DNA from: Pseudomonas rhodesiae
GTDB taxonomy: Bacteria; Pseudomonadota; Gammaproteobacteria; Pseudomonadales; Pseudomonadaceae
Direction: 5' to 3'
Length of the DNA stretch: 64,000 nucleotides
Assembly (NCBI RefSeq): GCF_007858255.1
Contig: NZ_VFEU01000014.1
Location: 1-64,000, forward strand
Part shown: positions 8,741 to 18,295 of the stretch, piece after piece
How the letters are laid out: each line of letters begins with the position of its first letter
Position numbering within the stretch: the first letter of the stretch is position 1
Notes under the pieces: model-generated
What the model saw: the letters and a program-made list of their open reading frames with translations, nothing else
The model's database searches: none
Told to the model about the DNA's origin: nothing
Made by a program: the position numbers and the translations under genes

Positions 8741-10594
8741 TCATTCTGAAGTCGCTGCCAGGGCCGCTTTCAGGAACGGGACTGCGAACAGGCCATACTG
8801 CCGCGCTCCCAGCTCATTTAAATGACTGTCATCCATATAGATCAGTTGCCCTTGTACAAAGGGTGCATCGCGGAAGAACTCGCTGCGGGAAAAATCAAGA
8901 AACTGCACCCCGCGGTAGCGATTAGCCAGCTCAGAGACTTTTTGGTTGGCGCCTGCCCATTCGCTATTTTCCGTAATACTCACCGGCAATCCCAGCGCAG
9001 CAAAACGCTTTACCCTAACCAGGTTGGTGTTAAACATCGGAACCTGAGCCAGGACAATGACTTTCACATCACGCTGGGCGGCGGTGTCTAGGAAATCAGC
9101 GAGCGCAGCCATAAAATCTTTACTAGGGACATGCCATTGCCACATGGCGGCTATTACGATCACCTTAGCGTTATCGATGTATCCCTTCAGGGCGGCAATC
9201 TGCGCACGGCAATCAGCACGGGAAAAATCAGGAATTCGCTCAACGTCGAATTCGGCGATCGGAACACAATTGCTCGCGGTGATAACTCTCGCGGAAAACT
9301 TGCCTAAAACACCTGCCACGTCGAAAAACTCGTTCAATTGCGCAGCATGACTGTCTCCAATAATGAGTACAGGCTGGCTTTGCTCGTGATCACCACGTAA
9401 GCAATCTCCAATGATCCGCCCATGACAAATCTGGTCAGGAGGAGAATATCGGGTCATTTCTCTAGGCAGAGGCTTTTCAATCATTGGATTCAGAATCAGG
9501 CTAATCGCAATCATGCAAGCGGTAATCGCAGACAACACGACCCAGCGCCTAATCTTGACTAAACGACTTCTCAGGGGGGTTTCCACCCACCGGTAAGATG
9601 CCCATGCCAACAGATAGGTTAGAAGTACGAAGCTGCAGATCCATACAATTGGGAGCTTATCCTGGCCAAGGTAATAACGCATAAACGCCAATACAGGCCA
9701 GTGCCAGAGATATAGCGAATAGGACAGTGCGCCGATTGTAACTAACAGTGGCAAAGCCAGCAGGTTATTAACCACACCGCGCCGGGAAGCTATAATCATA
9801 CCTACAGCAATACATGGCAAGCTCGAAGAGAATCCCGGAAAGTTCTTTTCATCGATAAATACGAGTGAAAACAGCAACAATGCAGCGCCCATCACTCCCA
9901 CTACAAATGACAGCCTTGGAGACCACGATCGACCAACGCCACTTACCGTAATCAGCGCGCCAACTAGAAACTCAGGGACCCTGGCAAGAAGTGAGAAATA
10001 CACGTGCCTCTGATTATCCGCTGCGCCTAGCTTTACCTCGGCATATGTGAAAAAAGCAATGGACAACACACCGAGCAAAAGCGCAAGGAACTGACGAGGA
10101 ACATAGTAAATAATAATCGGCAAAAACAGATAAAACTGCATCTCAATTGCCAGCGACCATGTATGCAACAATGGTAACTCGTGCGCGCCCGGCGCAAAAT
10201 AATCCCCAAATCCAGCGTAATACTGATTACTCACAAACAATAATGCAGAGCGTAAAGAGCTTTTAAAAAATGAAAAATCTACCGGTGTGAGCAACAGAGC
10301 GGAAACCACACACACCAAGGACAACATAACCAGGTAGACCGGGATAATTCTTTTGACTCGCGCCCAATAGAACTGACTCCAACTCAGCGCCTTGCCTTCT
10401 TTAAGAAGGACAGAAGAAATAATATAACCAGAAATCACAAAAAAAATATCCACACCAATGAATCCAGCCGGCAACCAGCTGCTATTGGCATGAAAAATCA
10501 TGACGGCCAAGACCGCAATCGCTCTCAACCCTTGAATATCACCCCTAAAACCAATACCACTGTGTTCATTCGAGTCATTATTTTTTTTTGACAT
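8741..10594 (-). CDS. OafA-type acyltransferase with SGNH domain
   Basis: Probable O-antigen O-acetyltransferase. The N-terminal half is an acyltransferase-3 membrane domain (start GFRGDIQGLRAIAVLAVM, with the conserved RAIAV and IFHA histidine, then GVDIFFVISGYI), about 10-11 membrane segments. The C-terminal part is a periplasmic SGNH hydrolase-like domain with GDSHA (serine) and DDSHLN (Asp-His). Such fusions acetylate surface sugars in OafA/OatA/PatA-like systems. I chose the ATG at 10594; an upstream in-frame GTG at 10624 is possible, and neither has a clear ribosome site. This gene is absent from the P. aeruginosa O5 order and sits between wbpB and wbpD, so it is a likely serotype-modifying insertion. 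Confidence 0.85.
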   Translation of the reverse strand: MSKKNNDSNEHSGIGFRGDIQGLRAIAVLAVMIFHANSSWLPAGFIGVDIFFVISGYIISSVLLKEGKALSWSQFYWARVKRIIPVYLVMLSLVCVVSALLLTPVDFSFFKSSLRSALLFVSNQYYAGFGDYFAPGAHELPLLHTWSLAIEMQFYLFLPIIIYYVPRQFLALLLGVLSIAFFTYAEVKLGAADNQRHVYFSLLARVPEFLVGALITVSGVGRSWSPRLSFVVGVMGAALLLFSLVFIDEKNFPGFSSSLPCIAVGMIIASRRGVVNNLLALPLLVTIGALSYSLYLWHWPVLAFMRYYLGQDKLPIVWICSFVLLTYLLAWASYRWVETPLRSRLVKIRRWVVLSAITACMIAISLILNPMIEKPLPREMTRYSPPDQICHGRIIGDCLRGDHEQSQPVLIIGDSHAAQLNEFFDVAGVLGKFSARVITASNCVPIAEFDVERIPDFSRADCRAQIAALKGYIDNAKVIVIAAMWQWHVPSKDFMAALADFLDTAAQRDVKVIVLAQVPMFNTNLVRVKRFAALGLPVSITENSEWAGANQKVSELANRYRGVQFLDFSRSEFFRDAPFVQGQLIYMDDSHLNELGARQYGLFAVPFLKAALAATSE

Positions 10595-10689
10595 CAGCAA
10601 TGTACTTTTCGCCTCACCAGCCACTACAGATTATTAATATTGGAAATCGAAAAGGATGGCAAGCGCCATCCTATCAGCACGAAAACCAA

Positions 10690-11640
10690 TCAACGTAGCA
10701 GGGTTGCAAGCATCGGGTGACCCTCACCAGCGCCCGGTGCCACAGGTGCGGAAGCACGAATGGTCTCCACAGTTTGAACACAGTGGCGTGCGTCTTCTAT
10801 ACCATAGCCACGACCAGCTAATATTTCTTGGTAACTGATGGTGTGAAGATCAGTAAAGCCTTCCGAGAACTCCAGTTCTTCACCGTCTACTGTAATAGAA
10901 CGGTAGGTCGACTTTTTACCTTTAACCGCGGCGGGCAAATCATTGGCGTCGATAGTCAGAAACCAACGCACCTTCGCTTTCTCGTATTCCAGATAGCCAG
11001 CCGCCTTGTGTTCATTAACAAAATGCACGACGTTTCGCTCAAGCTTGCCAAAAACGAAATGCAGCATGTCGTAGAAGTGAACGCCAATATTGGTCGCCAC
11101 GCCAAATGACTTACGTGGGTCGCCTTTCCAGCTTTCCATGTACCACTTGCCACGAGAGGTCATATAGGTAAGTTCGACTTCGTACTTACCGTCTTTTTGC
11201 TCACTGGCGACCTTGCTCTTCAAGTTTAGGATTGCTTGGTGATGACGAAGTTGCAGGATGTTAAATACACGCTTACCGGTTTCTCTTTCTACGAGCGCAA
11301 GCTCATCAAGAATTTCGGTGGTAGGCACTAGCGGCTTTTCACAAATAACGTCACAGCCCAGTCGTAGGCCCGCAACAATGTGAGCATGGTGCAAATAGTT
11401 TGGTGAGCAGATTGCAACGTAATCAAGCGCTGTGCTCGAATCTCGCTTCAATCGAAATGCATGCTCTTGAAAACGCTCAAACTCAGTAAAAAACTCGCTG
11501 TCTGGAGACAAGCTGTCGATGATTCCAACCGAGTCATTGATGTCATACGCAGAAGCCAGCACGTTACCCGTGTCTTTGATGGCACGCATATGGCGCGGCG
11601 CGATGTACCCGGCAGCGCCAATAAGAGCAAAATTCTTCAT
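10690..11640 (-). CDS. wbpB: UDP-GlcNAcA 3-dehydrogenase WbpB
   Basis: Gfo/Idh/MocA-family oxidoreductase (316 residues) that oxidises C-3 of UDP-GlcNAcA to the keto sugar, working with WbpE. The N-terminal NAD fold begins MKNFALIGAAGYIAPRHMRA, and the family motif CEKPLVPT carries the catalytic-site lysine near residue 100. GVHFYDMLHFVFG holds the histidine and aspartate of the active site. It lies 80 bases after wbpA in the same direction. Confidence 0.92.
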   Translation of the reverse strand: MKNFALIGAAGYIAPRHMRAIKDTGNVLASAYDINDSVGIIDSLSPDSEFFTEFERFQEHAFRLKRDSSTALDYVAICSPNYLHHAHIVAGLRLGCDVICEKPLVPTTEILDELALVERETGKRVFNILQLRHHQAILNLKSKVASEQKDGKYEVELTYMTSRGKWYMESWKGDPRKSFGVATNIGVHFYDMLHFVFGKLERNVVHFVNEHKAAGYLEYEKAKVRWFLTIDANDLPAAVKGKKSTYRSITVDGEELEFSEGFTDLHTISYQEILAGRGYGIEDARHCVQTVETIRASAPVAPGAGEGHPMLATLLR

Positions 11641-11720
11641 GAGTCTTTCCTATAACATTCGAAGATTCCCAGCATTCCACGAATGGATGCCGGGAGCGCG
11701 CGTCATTCAGGACGGCTTGA

Positions 11721-13034
11721 TCATGCCTTTACAATATGAGGTGCGGCAACACGGTACTTACCGCGGCTGTCCACGATCAGTTGGGCAGAAGACTTGATCA
11801 GTTCGTAGTCGAACTTCTCGTGGTCAGTGGCCAAAACAATCGCGTCAAAACTTGCCAGGCTATCGGCGGTCAGCTCTACACTGCTGAGGTCAAAATGGTG
11901 TTCACGCATTTTAGGGAATACCGGTACATGCGGATCACTGTAGGCAACCGTGGCGCCCTTGGCTTCGAGCATCTCCATGATTTCTACTGAAGGCGACTCA
12001 CGCATATCATCTACGTTTTTCTTGTAGGCGATACCGAGTATCAGGACTTTGCTCCCCTTTAGCGGTTTACCCCGGTTATTCAAGCCGTCTGCCAACTTGC
12101 TCACAACGTATTCGGGCATTGCCTGGTTAACCTCACCAGAGAGTTCGATGAAGCGAGTGTGCAAGCCGTATTCGCGAGCCTTCCACGTCAAGTAGAACGG
12201 GTCGATTGGAATGCAGTGGCCGCCAAGACCCGGACCCGGGTAATAAGCGGTAAAGCCAAAAGGTTTAGTGGCTGCGGCATCCACCACTTCAAAAATATCA
12301 ATACCCATACGGTCAGCAACGACTTTCATCTCGTTGACTAGACCGATATTGACGGCGCGATGGATATTTTCCAGCAACTTGGTCATCTCTGCCGCTTTAG
12401 TAGAGCTGACCGGAACAACCTGATCGATAGCTTGTTCATAGAGCGCAGTACCGACTTCCAGGCACGCCGCCGTGTCACCACCGATTATTTTCGGGATAGT
12501 GCGGGTTTCAAAGTTTGGATTGCCTGGATCTTCACGCTCAGGAGAGTAGACCAAAAAGATGTTCTCACCCACTACAAGACCACCTTCCTGTACGCGAGGG
12601 AGCAGCTCCTCAACGGTAGTACCAGGATAGGTAGTACTTTCCAGCGATACGATTTGACCTGCACGTAAGTAAGGCTTGATCGCGTCGGTGGTGTTGATGA
12701 CGAAGCTCATGTCCGGCTCGCGGTACTTGTTGAGCGGTGTGGGCACGCACAAGATCAACGCATCACATTCAGCAACACGCTTGAAATCGACAGTAGCTTC
12801 AAAGCCCGAGTTGCGTGCGGCAGCAATTTTCGCGGAGGGGATATGCTCGATGTAGCTTTTGCCAGCGTTAAGCTCGTCGACCTTCTCTAGGTCAATATCG
12901 ATGCCGAGTACGCGAAAGCCAATCGCATTGTAACGAAGCATTAAAGGCAGCCCGACATAACCAAGACCAACAATCCCGATCAACGCCTCCTTACTTTTGA
13001 ACTTGGTAACACTGGCCAGCTTCTGCAGGTGCAT
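11721..13034 (-). CDS. wbpA: UDP-GlcNAc 6-dehydrogenase WbpA
   Basis: NAD-dependent dehydrogenase (437 residues) that oxidises UDP-GlcNAc at C-6 to UDP-GlcNAcA, the first step of the diacetamido-uronic acid pathway. It has the N-terminal NAD motif GIVGLGYVGLPL, the STTYPGTT loop, the catalytic cysteine in GPGLGGHCIPIDP, and the C-terminal UDP-binding domain with LGIAYKKNVDDMRESPS. It is the second gene of the wb operon after wzz, as in P. aeruginosa O5. Confidence 0.94.
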   Translation of the reverse strand: MHLQKLASVTKFKSKEALIGIVGLGYVGLPLMLRYNAIGFRVLGIDIDLEKVDELNAGKSYIEHIPSAKIAAARNSGFEATVDFKRVAECDALILCVPTPLNKYREPDMSFVINTTDAIKPYLRAGQIVSLESTTYPGTTVEELLPRVQEGGLVVGENIFLVYSPEREDPGNPNFETRTIPKIIGGDTAACLEVGTALYEQAIDQVVPVSSTKAAEMTKLLENIHRAVNIGLVNEMKVVADRMGIDIFEVVDAAATKPFGFTAYYPGPGLGGHCIPIDPFYLTWKAREYGLHTRFIELSGEVNQAMPEYVVSKLADGLNNRGKPLKGSKVLILGIAYKKNVDDMRESPSVEIMEMLEAKGATVAYSDPHVPVFPKMREHHFDLSSVELTADSLASFDAIVLATDHEKFDYELIKSSAQLIVDSRGKYRVAAPHIVKA

Positions 13035-13355
13035 TCGTAACGCTCCAATTAAACTAAAAAAATTTTAAAGTCAGTGCATGGCCCGTCATATGGTGATCTC
13101 TTGTTATCAAGTCTCACACAATGGCTCCAACCTTGCGCGGTTCTATCGTTACTCAAAGGCTGGTAGCATCAGATGACGGGTGTGCGGGCTAGCTCTCCCA
13201 AGGCGAATCGCTTCGCATCAGACATGAAACGAATTAAATCATAGCTTCGCTCCGAAATCCGCATAAAGATAGCGTGACAGGGGTACCCGGTCATGATAGA
13301 CATCATAAAGCCATCATCCCTGACCGCGGCAATACCCCTTTTGACAGTACCCATC
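13035..13355. other. Gap between wzz and wbpA
   Basis: This 321-base gap has no confident gene. A 61-codon minus-strand frame begins at 13354, just after the wzz stop (MGTVKRGIAAVRDD...), and ends at 13169; it resembles nothing I know and may be chance. No clear terminator stem was seen. Confidence 0.4.
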
Positions 13356-14705
13356 TCAGAGCGCTTCAACATTCGACAGCAGCGCTTTTTTTGCAGGGAT
13401 TGATGAATGTGGCAGCAACGTCGTATCCGAACTGTTTTCACGGCGACTTTGGTCGGTGCCTCGCACAAATGCAGCAACCAGGCCCAACATCAAACCAAAC
13501 ACAATTCCGATAATGATAAGCAACATTTTCTTAGGTTTCACGGGTCCCAACGGATCAATGGCCTTTTTGTCAATTGTAACAAGCTTCAAGCCGCTCATAT
13601 CGACATTTAGGTTGCGCAGTCGCACTTCTTCAGCGCGCAGAGGCTGTACACCACTGAGGAACAGATCTTCGTTTTTCCGCTGATTGAGCACTTCGACCTC
13701 ACGATTAGCCTGAAGAAGCTGAAGCTCCTTGGCTATCTGGGCGATCCGCGCCTCGGTGAAGTCATCTGACTTGCGTTGCAACAGCGCAGCCCGCTCAGCC
13801 AACAGGGCATCTACGCCCATGAAATACAGGGGGATTTGCTGATTGTTTACCTCTGTCCGCATTACAGGCTGGCTTCCCTGGACACCCGCCCCCCCCAGAG
13901 AAGAAGGAGTGCTCGGCTTCTGGATACCTAGAGATTTCGCGATCCCAATCGCTTCGTTCAACTGCGCAATTTGGTCAGCACGCTGATTTTTCAGCTGGGC
14001 ACGCAGAGCTTTCAATTCATCCTGCAGCTGAGCCCGCTTGAGATTATCCTCCTCGGTCAACTTAGCGATTTTAGCCGCCTTGTCAGTAACATAACTGGAG
14101 CGCGCTGAATCGAGCCTGCCAGCAAGTTCACTCAAACGGTTCCTGACAATCACTTCCATATCAGCAGCGATTTGCTGACGCTGACTTTCAATCGCGTACT
14201 GAACAAAGCCGTTTAGAATAGCGACGCCAGCAACACCCTCGGGGTAGTTCATTACCAGTTTAATATAAGCATTCAAGGAACCCGCGTTCTTGGCATCAGG
14301 AACCACTAATTTAATTGAGTTATAATTAAACTCTTCAAAACTTTGCTCCAAAGTTCTGCCGGGGCGTTCAAAATTTTTGAACAACTTTTGGTTCGCCCTG
14401 AAAAAACCAAGGCGAGTCTCATAGGACTCAAGAGAAGCACCCACCTTTATTAAAGCATCACCAGATGGCAACTGGTAAATTTCAGAGCGATTCAACGCAT
14501 CTAGCTCATTGATCGCCGCTGGGCGCAAAACGCTACTAACTTGATATTCCGGACGCACGAGGAAAGCATAGGCACTTGCTAACGCTGCGACGACAACCGT
14601 GACCAACAATATCAGAGCCTTTTGCTGCAATACCATACGGCAAAAAATGTAGAGATCCATTTCATCAGATGAGGAAACGCGGGGAATTTGGAAGCTACTA
14701 CTCAC
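13356..14705 (-). CDS. wzz: O-antigen chain length determinant Wzz
   Basis: Inner-membrane polysaccharide co-polymerase that sets O-antigen chain length. Two membrane segments flank a long periplasmic domain: ALILLVTVVVAALASAYAFLV near residue 33 and KKMLLIIIGIVFGLMLGLVAAF near the C-terminus, with the Pro-Gly-rich stretch (DPLGPVKPKK) typical just before the second. The centre is coiled-coil-rich (about residues 170-250 and 300-350). The predicted start is a GTG at 14705 with AGG eight bases upstream; an ATG at 14660 is the alternative. At 449 residues it is longer than common Wzz proteins, the extra length being in the coiled-coil region. Confidence 0.88.
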   Translation of the reverse strand: MSSSFQIPRVSSSDEMDLYIFCRMVLQQKALILLVTVVVAALASAYAFLVRPEYQVSSVLRPAAINELDALNRSEIYQLPSGDALIKVGASLESYETRLGFFRANQKLFKNFERPGRTLEQSFEEFNYNSIKLVVPDAKNAGSLNAYIKLVMNYPEGVAGVAILNGFVQYAIESQRQQIAADMEVIVRNRLSELAGRLDSARSSYVTDKAAKIAKLTEEDNLKRAQLQDELKALRAQLKNQRADQIAQLNEAIGIAKSLGIQKPSTPSSLGGAGVQGSQPVMRTEVNNQQIPLYFMGVDALLAERAALLQRKSDDFTEARIAQIAKELQLLQANREVEVLNQRKNEDLFLSGVQPLRAEEVRLRNLNVDMSGLKLVTIDKKAIDPLGPVKPKKMLLIIIGIVFGLMLGLVAAFVRGTDQSRRENSSDTTLLPHSSIPAKKALLSNVEAL

Positions 14706-15116
14706 AACAAAAACCTGCCTTCAAAGAGAAACTGCGGGCTCGTTATGCGGAGCAAATTGTGTATTTTTTATTTTATTTTGATGACCGTGAAAACCCAGCG
14801 TCTCTGCCAGATTTTCAGCGCACAAAATGCACGTTATCGAGAACAGATTGCATTCTGCCATCTCTCAGACATATTACAAGCCTTGACATATCCGCAGAGC
14901 GCCTCAATGCATGACTAGCGGGAAGTCCTCAAATAACTCTCCTCTGAAGTGAAGACTGAACGAGCCGCCCGCAAGCGGCACCTTCGGTGTTTACGATGCC
15001 AAAAGCCCTTACCCATCTATACAGCAGCTGGAACGGCCAGACCAAGAATGCTTTCTAACGGCCAACACCAGGTCACGCACCCCACTTACCGATTTTGAGC
15101 ACGGGCAATGTGCGAG
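14706..15116. promoter_or_regulatory. Intergenic leader of the O-antigen operon
   Basis: This 411-base stretch without a gene separates lapA from wzz. The 120 bases next to wzz are AT-rich, as expected for a promoter region of a wb operon, but I could not assign -35/-10 boxes or a JUMPstart element with confidence. Confidence 0.4.
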
Positions 15117-15347
15117 CTATTGGATGAGCCTGGAACCTCGATTGCGGAACAATACGCCCAAAAAAGGGCCTACCAACATACCAATAATCAAGGACACCAC
15201 CACGAATACTGATACCGGCATCTGCGCCGTAGCCAGACCAAAGAACACAAGGGAAACACCCTGCTTATTTTCCAAAATGAACACTAACACTACCAGAACA
15301 ATTATCAGCGTCGCCAATACAACTGCGACTCGCTTAACCCCACGCAT
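15117..15347 (-). CDS. lapA: LapA-domain inner membrane protein
   Basis: Small membrane protein of 76 residues with the two-segment LapA (DUF1049) layout: a first membrane segment (VAVVLATLIIVLVVLVFILEN), the conserved ENKQGVSLVFFG stretch, and a second segment (VSVFVVVSLIIGMLVG). The family helps in lipopolysaccharide assembly in E. coli. The gene follows ihfB by 24 bases. Here lapB does not follow, and the C-terminal cytoplasmic tail is short. Confidence 0.8.
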   Translation of the reverse strand: MRGVKRVAVVLATLIIVLVVLVFILENKQGVSLVFFGLATAQMPVSVFVVVSLIIGMLVGPFLGVLFRNRGSRLIQ

Positions 15348-15371
15348 AACCTTCTCCCACTCTGAAAAGAC

Positions 15372-15668
15372 TCAGACGCTTTCTTCTTCATCTTCGTTCA
15401 CTCGGTCACGCAGCTCTTTTCCAGGCTTGAAGTGAGGTACAAATTTTCCATCGAGACTGACGGACTGGCCCGTCTTTGGATTGCGGCCGACGCGCGGAGC
15501 ACGATAGTGCAGCGAAAAGCTGCCAAAACCGCGAATTTCAATCCGATCCCCGGTCGCAAGGCATTGAGACATCTGTTCAAGCATTGTCTTGATAGCCAGC
15601 TCAACATCCTTGGATGAAAGCAGCCCTTGATGGGTGACAATTCGTTCGATCAACTCCGACTTCGTCAT
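15372..15668 (-). CDS. ihfB: Integration host factor beta subunit
   Basis: DNA-bending nucleoid protein of 98 residues that pairs with IhfA. It starts MTKSELIERIVTHQGLLSSKD and has the beta-arm region GFGSFSLHYRAPRVGRNPKTG, whose RNPKTG holds the proline that intercalates in the minor groove. The acidic tail NEDEEESV is typical of Pseudomonas IhfB. It normally lies directly after rpsA; here 2.7 kb separate them. Confidence 0.95.
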   Translation of the reverse strand: MTKSELIERIVTHQGLLSSKDVELAIKTMLEQMSQCLATGDRIEIRGFGSFSLHYRAPRVGRNPKTGQSVSLDGKFVPHFKPGKELRDRVNEDEEESV

Positions 15669-15871
15669 ATTTTTCCCTTCTTTTTCAAGCAGCTAGATCA
15701 GCGCTTCAAAGGTTTTAGCACGACTTCAAGCTTTTGAAAAGCCCGTCGGAAGACTTCACATGGTAAGAACCGTAAAAAACCTGTACGACCCCTCTATGAT
15801 GTATATTCTCATCCCTACTCAAAGCGAACTTCAAACAAGCGGTACGAAAATACGAAGAGCTTTCGGCGACC

Positions 15872-16534
15872 TCATAAATACTTATCTCCCCGCCTCCTAG
15901 ACCTAACAGCTTTTGCCGGAGAACCGTAAGCGACGGTATAGGACTGTACATCATCCAAAACCATCGATTGCCCTCCAATCACTGCATGCTCACCTATGTG
16001 CACGCCATGGCGCAAGCTAGCGCCAATCCCCACAGCCGAAGACCTCCCCACCTGACAGCTCCCGCCAGTGGTAACACCAGGCGCCAAACTGGAAAAATCC
16101 TGCATTGCAGAGTCGTGATCAAGAGACGCCTTCGTATTAACGATACAGAAATCACCTATCTGGCAACTTGGATTTACAACCGCCCCAGCCATAATTACCG
16201 TTCCAGCCCCAATTGAAACATCGATTCCGATAACCGCTGCAGGGTGTATTGCGCTGACAAAACGTAGACTAGGGCAGAGCATTGCGATTCGAGTCACCAC
16301 ACTCTCCCTAACCGCGTTATCTCCTATGGCAACAATCGCCCCGTCGATGCGATGCTCACTGATAAGGCTAGGGAGATCTGCCTCATTGCCAATGATTTCA
16401 TAGCCGAGCGTTTGTGCCCCCAGCGGCCTCAAACTATCTACGAAGCCAACGATTTTATAGCGCGCCTGTTTTTCGACGATATCAACAACTACTTTGGCGT
16501 GACCGGAAGAACCGATCAGTACGATTTTTTCCAC
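15872..16534 (-). CDS. NeuD-family sugar acetyltransferase
   Basis: Left-handed beta-helix acyltransferase (220 residues) of the NeuD/PglD type, which N- or O-acetylates nucleotide-linked sugars. It has an N-terminal Rossmann-like domain (MEKIVLIGSSGHAKVVVDIV), then hexapeptide repeats from about residue 95 (IHPAAVIGIDVSIGAGTVIMAG), the conserved histidine in NTKASLDHDS, and a C-terminal coil (GSPAKAVR). The frame is intact. It lies alone between ihfB and decayed DNA, so it is probably a remaining cargo gene of an O-antigen rearrangement; its substrate is unknown. Confidence 0.8.
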   Translation of the reverse strand: MEKIVLIGSSGHAKVVVDIVEKQARYKIVGFVDSLRPLGAQTLGYEIIGNEADLPSLISEHRIDGAIVAIGDNAVRESVVTRIAMLCPSLRFVSAIHPAAVIGIDVSIGAGTVIMAGAVVNPSCQIGDFCIVNTKASLDHDSAMQDFSSLAPGVTTGGSCQVGRSSAVGIGASLRHGVHIGEHAVIGGQSMVLDDVQSYTVAYGSPAKAVRSRRRGDKYL

Positions 16535-17389
16535 ACTAAACTCCTAGAGATACAGCTCCCATTGTCATTCCTAGTCGACAGCCGGTCGGATGCATAGTTG
16601 TTGTTCATACACTAAGATCAGCACAACGCATATCGACTATTTAACACCTTGTCCATCACTCTATAAACTTATACACGCCTGCCAAACTTGCCTACTCATC
16701 CACGTAAAACTTAATTGGAGTCCCCCAATATCTCATATGTGACATGCACTGCTATAATTTCAGTCAAAAAATCAACTGCGTTGACTCCCGGCTATTATCA
16801 CAACAACGTCAGACATCGAGTACGACACGGACTCACATCCACTATCCTTTTACCCCACCGCACATACGACTCCATACCGGAGGGGGGTCAGGTTAGGCGC
16901 CTAGACCGTTTTCATATCCAGTATTGAAACCAATTCGAGGTGGCCCCACAGTTTCTTCGGCAACGTCTGATTCATCCCCCCCCCAACGCCACTTGGACTT
17001 TTGCCTTCAACGCCAGATTGGCAGACACGAGCTTCCATAAGGTCCAGACATACCATAATGTGCATTTTTATAGAGAACGCCTTCCGTTGCCGCCATAGCA
17101 CCATCAAAGTTTGTATGACTCCCAACCGCCCAACGTTCCGCTCACCCTTTTACCCTGATTCAGCTTGAGGTTGCTCGCCCAACTGCCCATAGTGGGTTTA
17201 TTCGATCAATAGCCATAACCATCTTGCAACCCCGTGCTCCCCGCAGAGGATTCTGAGCCGATCACGCAAGCGGTTCAGGCTCATCATCACTCTTAGCCTC
17301 GTCTGCTAATGCCAGCTCACCCCATAAACCAGTCAGTCGCAAACCTAAGGCGGTGCCGCGTGGCTCGTTTCCCAATTCACTGCCAGTTT
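16535..17389. other. Decayed spacer between neuD-like gene and intron remnant
   Basis: About 850 bases with no intact gene on either strand. Translation on the minus strand gives only short fragments broken by stops. Runs of seven to nine C (for example near 16976) are unusual for the genome. The lower-coordinate end of the group II intron remnant may reach into this stretch, but I could not find a convincing domain V. Confidence 0.45.
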
Positions 17390-17830
17390 CAGGTGCCGGT
17401 TGAGAAAGCTCTCAACACCCGCTCACCAGCGCGACAACTGCACGCATAGATGTTGGCATCGTCGATATAGCGATCTAAGCAGTGCTCTCCTCCGCTCCAA
17501 TTCACGGCCCAGCTCATCAAAAAGGATATTCGACAGTAACAGCGAGAGGAGGTCGCCTTGTGGCATTCCTTCCTGCAGTCAGCTGGCGATCCAACCCGAC
17601 ATATATCCTACTTCAAGATAACGGCGGATCAACCTGAGCATGTACCTGTCCTCAGTGTGACGCTCTATCTTGTCCATAAGAACTTCGTGATTCACTTAAT
17701 CAAAGAACTTCCCCAGATCGAGCTCCATGCATCAACGATGGCTTGCTGCCATATGGGCGTGAGCCGTTTTAATGGCTTGATGGCACTCCGACTTAGACGA
17801 AACCCTCGGATTCCGACTGATACTTAGGAT
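17390..17830 (-). pseudogene. ltrA: Group II intron reverse transcriptase remnant
   Basis: Remnant of an intron-encoded reverse transcriptase/maturase. One frame reads HQAIKTAHAHM...MELDLGKFFD-stop-VNHEVLMDKIERHTEDRYM, then RLIRRYLEVGYMSGWIAS-stop-LQEGMPQGD and NILFDELGRELERR. A second frame gives RYIDDANIYACSCRAGERVL and a third gives ESFLNRHLKLAVNWE. That makes at least three in-frame stops and three frameshifts. The catalytic YADD is changed to YIDD but keeps both aspartates. It cannot yield a working protein. Confidence 0.8.
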
Positions 17831-18295
17831 GAAAGCCCTCTTATCGAGAGATTTCTACTTTATTGGCATTCGATGAAACGCTAACGCCCATCGGCGGCAT
17901 AACCAGTTCAGCTCTTCGTGGCAGGCTTTTTGCTATTTACCACAGCTTCGGCTGATTTCTGCTGACCATCCCGTCGCCTCTCGACGCCAGGAAAAACAGT
18001 AGATCCCCCAGGGGCAATTCGCGCACCCTTCCTTCTTATGCCGTCGGATATAAGCCGTAGCATTCCGTGCAGGTACCGTGCTTAACAATTTTCACCGCCT
18101 TACCTCACTATGCAATTTCTGTATGCTTCCTATTCGTTAGACAAGCATTTTGTCTCAGACCTCCTTTAGATTCGCAGTCATCCACGCCCCCCCCATTGTC
18201 TCTGCCTAAGATTTACCCTTGCCGCGCGTGTAGGAGGGCTTTACCTCCACTCACCAACAAAGCCAGCACAGCCAAGCTGGTTACTCTTCGCGCAC
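17390..18295 (-). mobile_element. Degenerate group II intron (class C-like)
   Basis: On the minus strand the element opens with GTGCG at 18295, the group II intron 5' consensus, directly after the T-run of the rpsA terminator, the site class C introns prefer. The next ~400 bases resemble intron domain I (for example CAGCCGAAGCTGTGGTA near 17930). A broken reverse transcriptase follows between 17830 and 17390, with recognisable pieces KFFD-stop-VNHEVLMDKIERH, GMPQGDLLSLLLSNILFDEL and the catalytic box RYIDDANIY (usual YADD) at about 17458-17472. Stops and frameshifts interrupt it, the N-terminal third is missing, and no 3' end was identified. Confidence 0.75.

Noticed and set aside
15715..15978. 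87-codon minus-strand frame between ihfB and the NeuD-like gene
   Set aside because: It overlaps the intact end of the NeuD-like gene in another frame and has no ribosome site or known similarity.
17251..17285. Plus-strand GAGCCG...CGGTTC stem resembling a group II intron domain V
   Set aside because: It lies on the strand opposite to the intron remnant and lacks the AGC/CGC triad and bulge, so chance is more likely.
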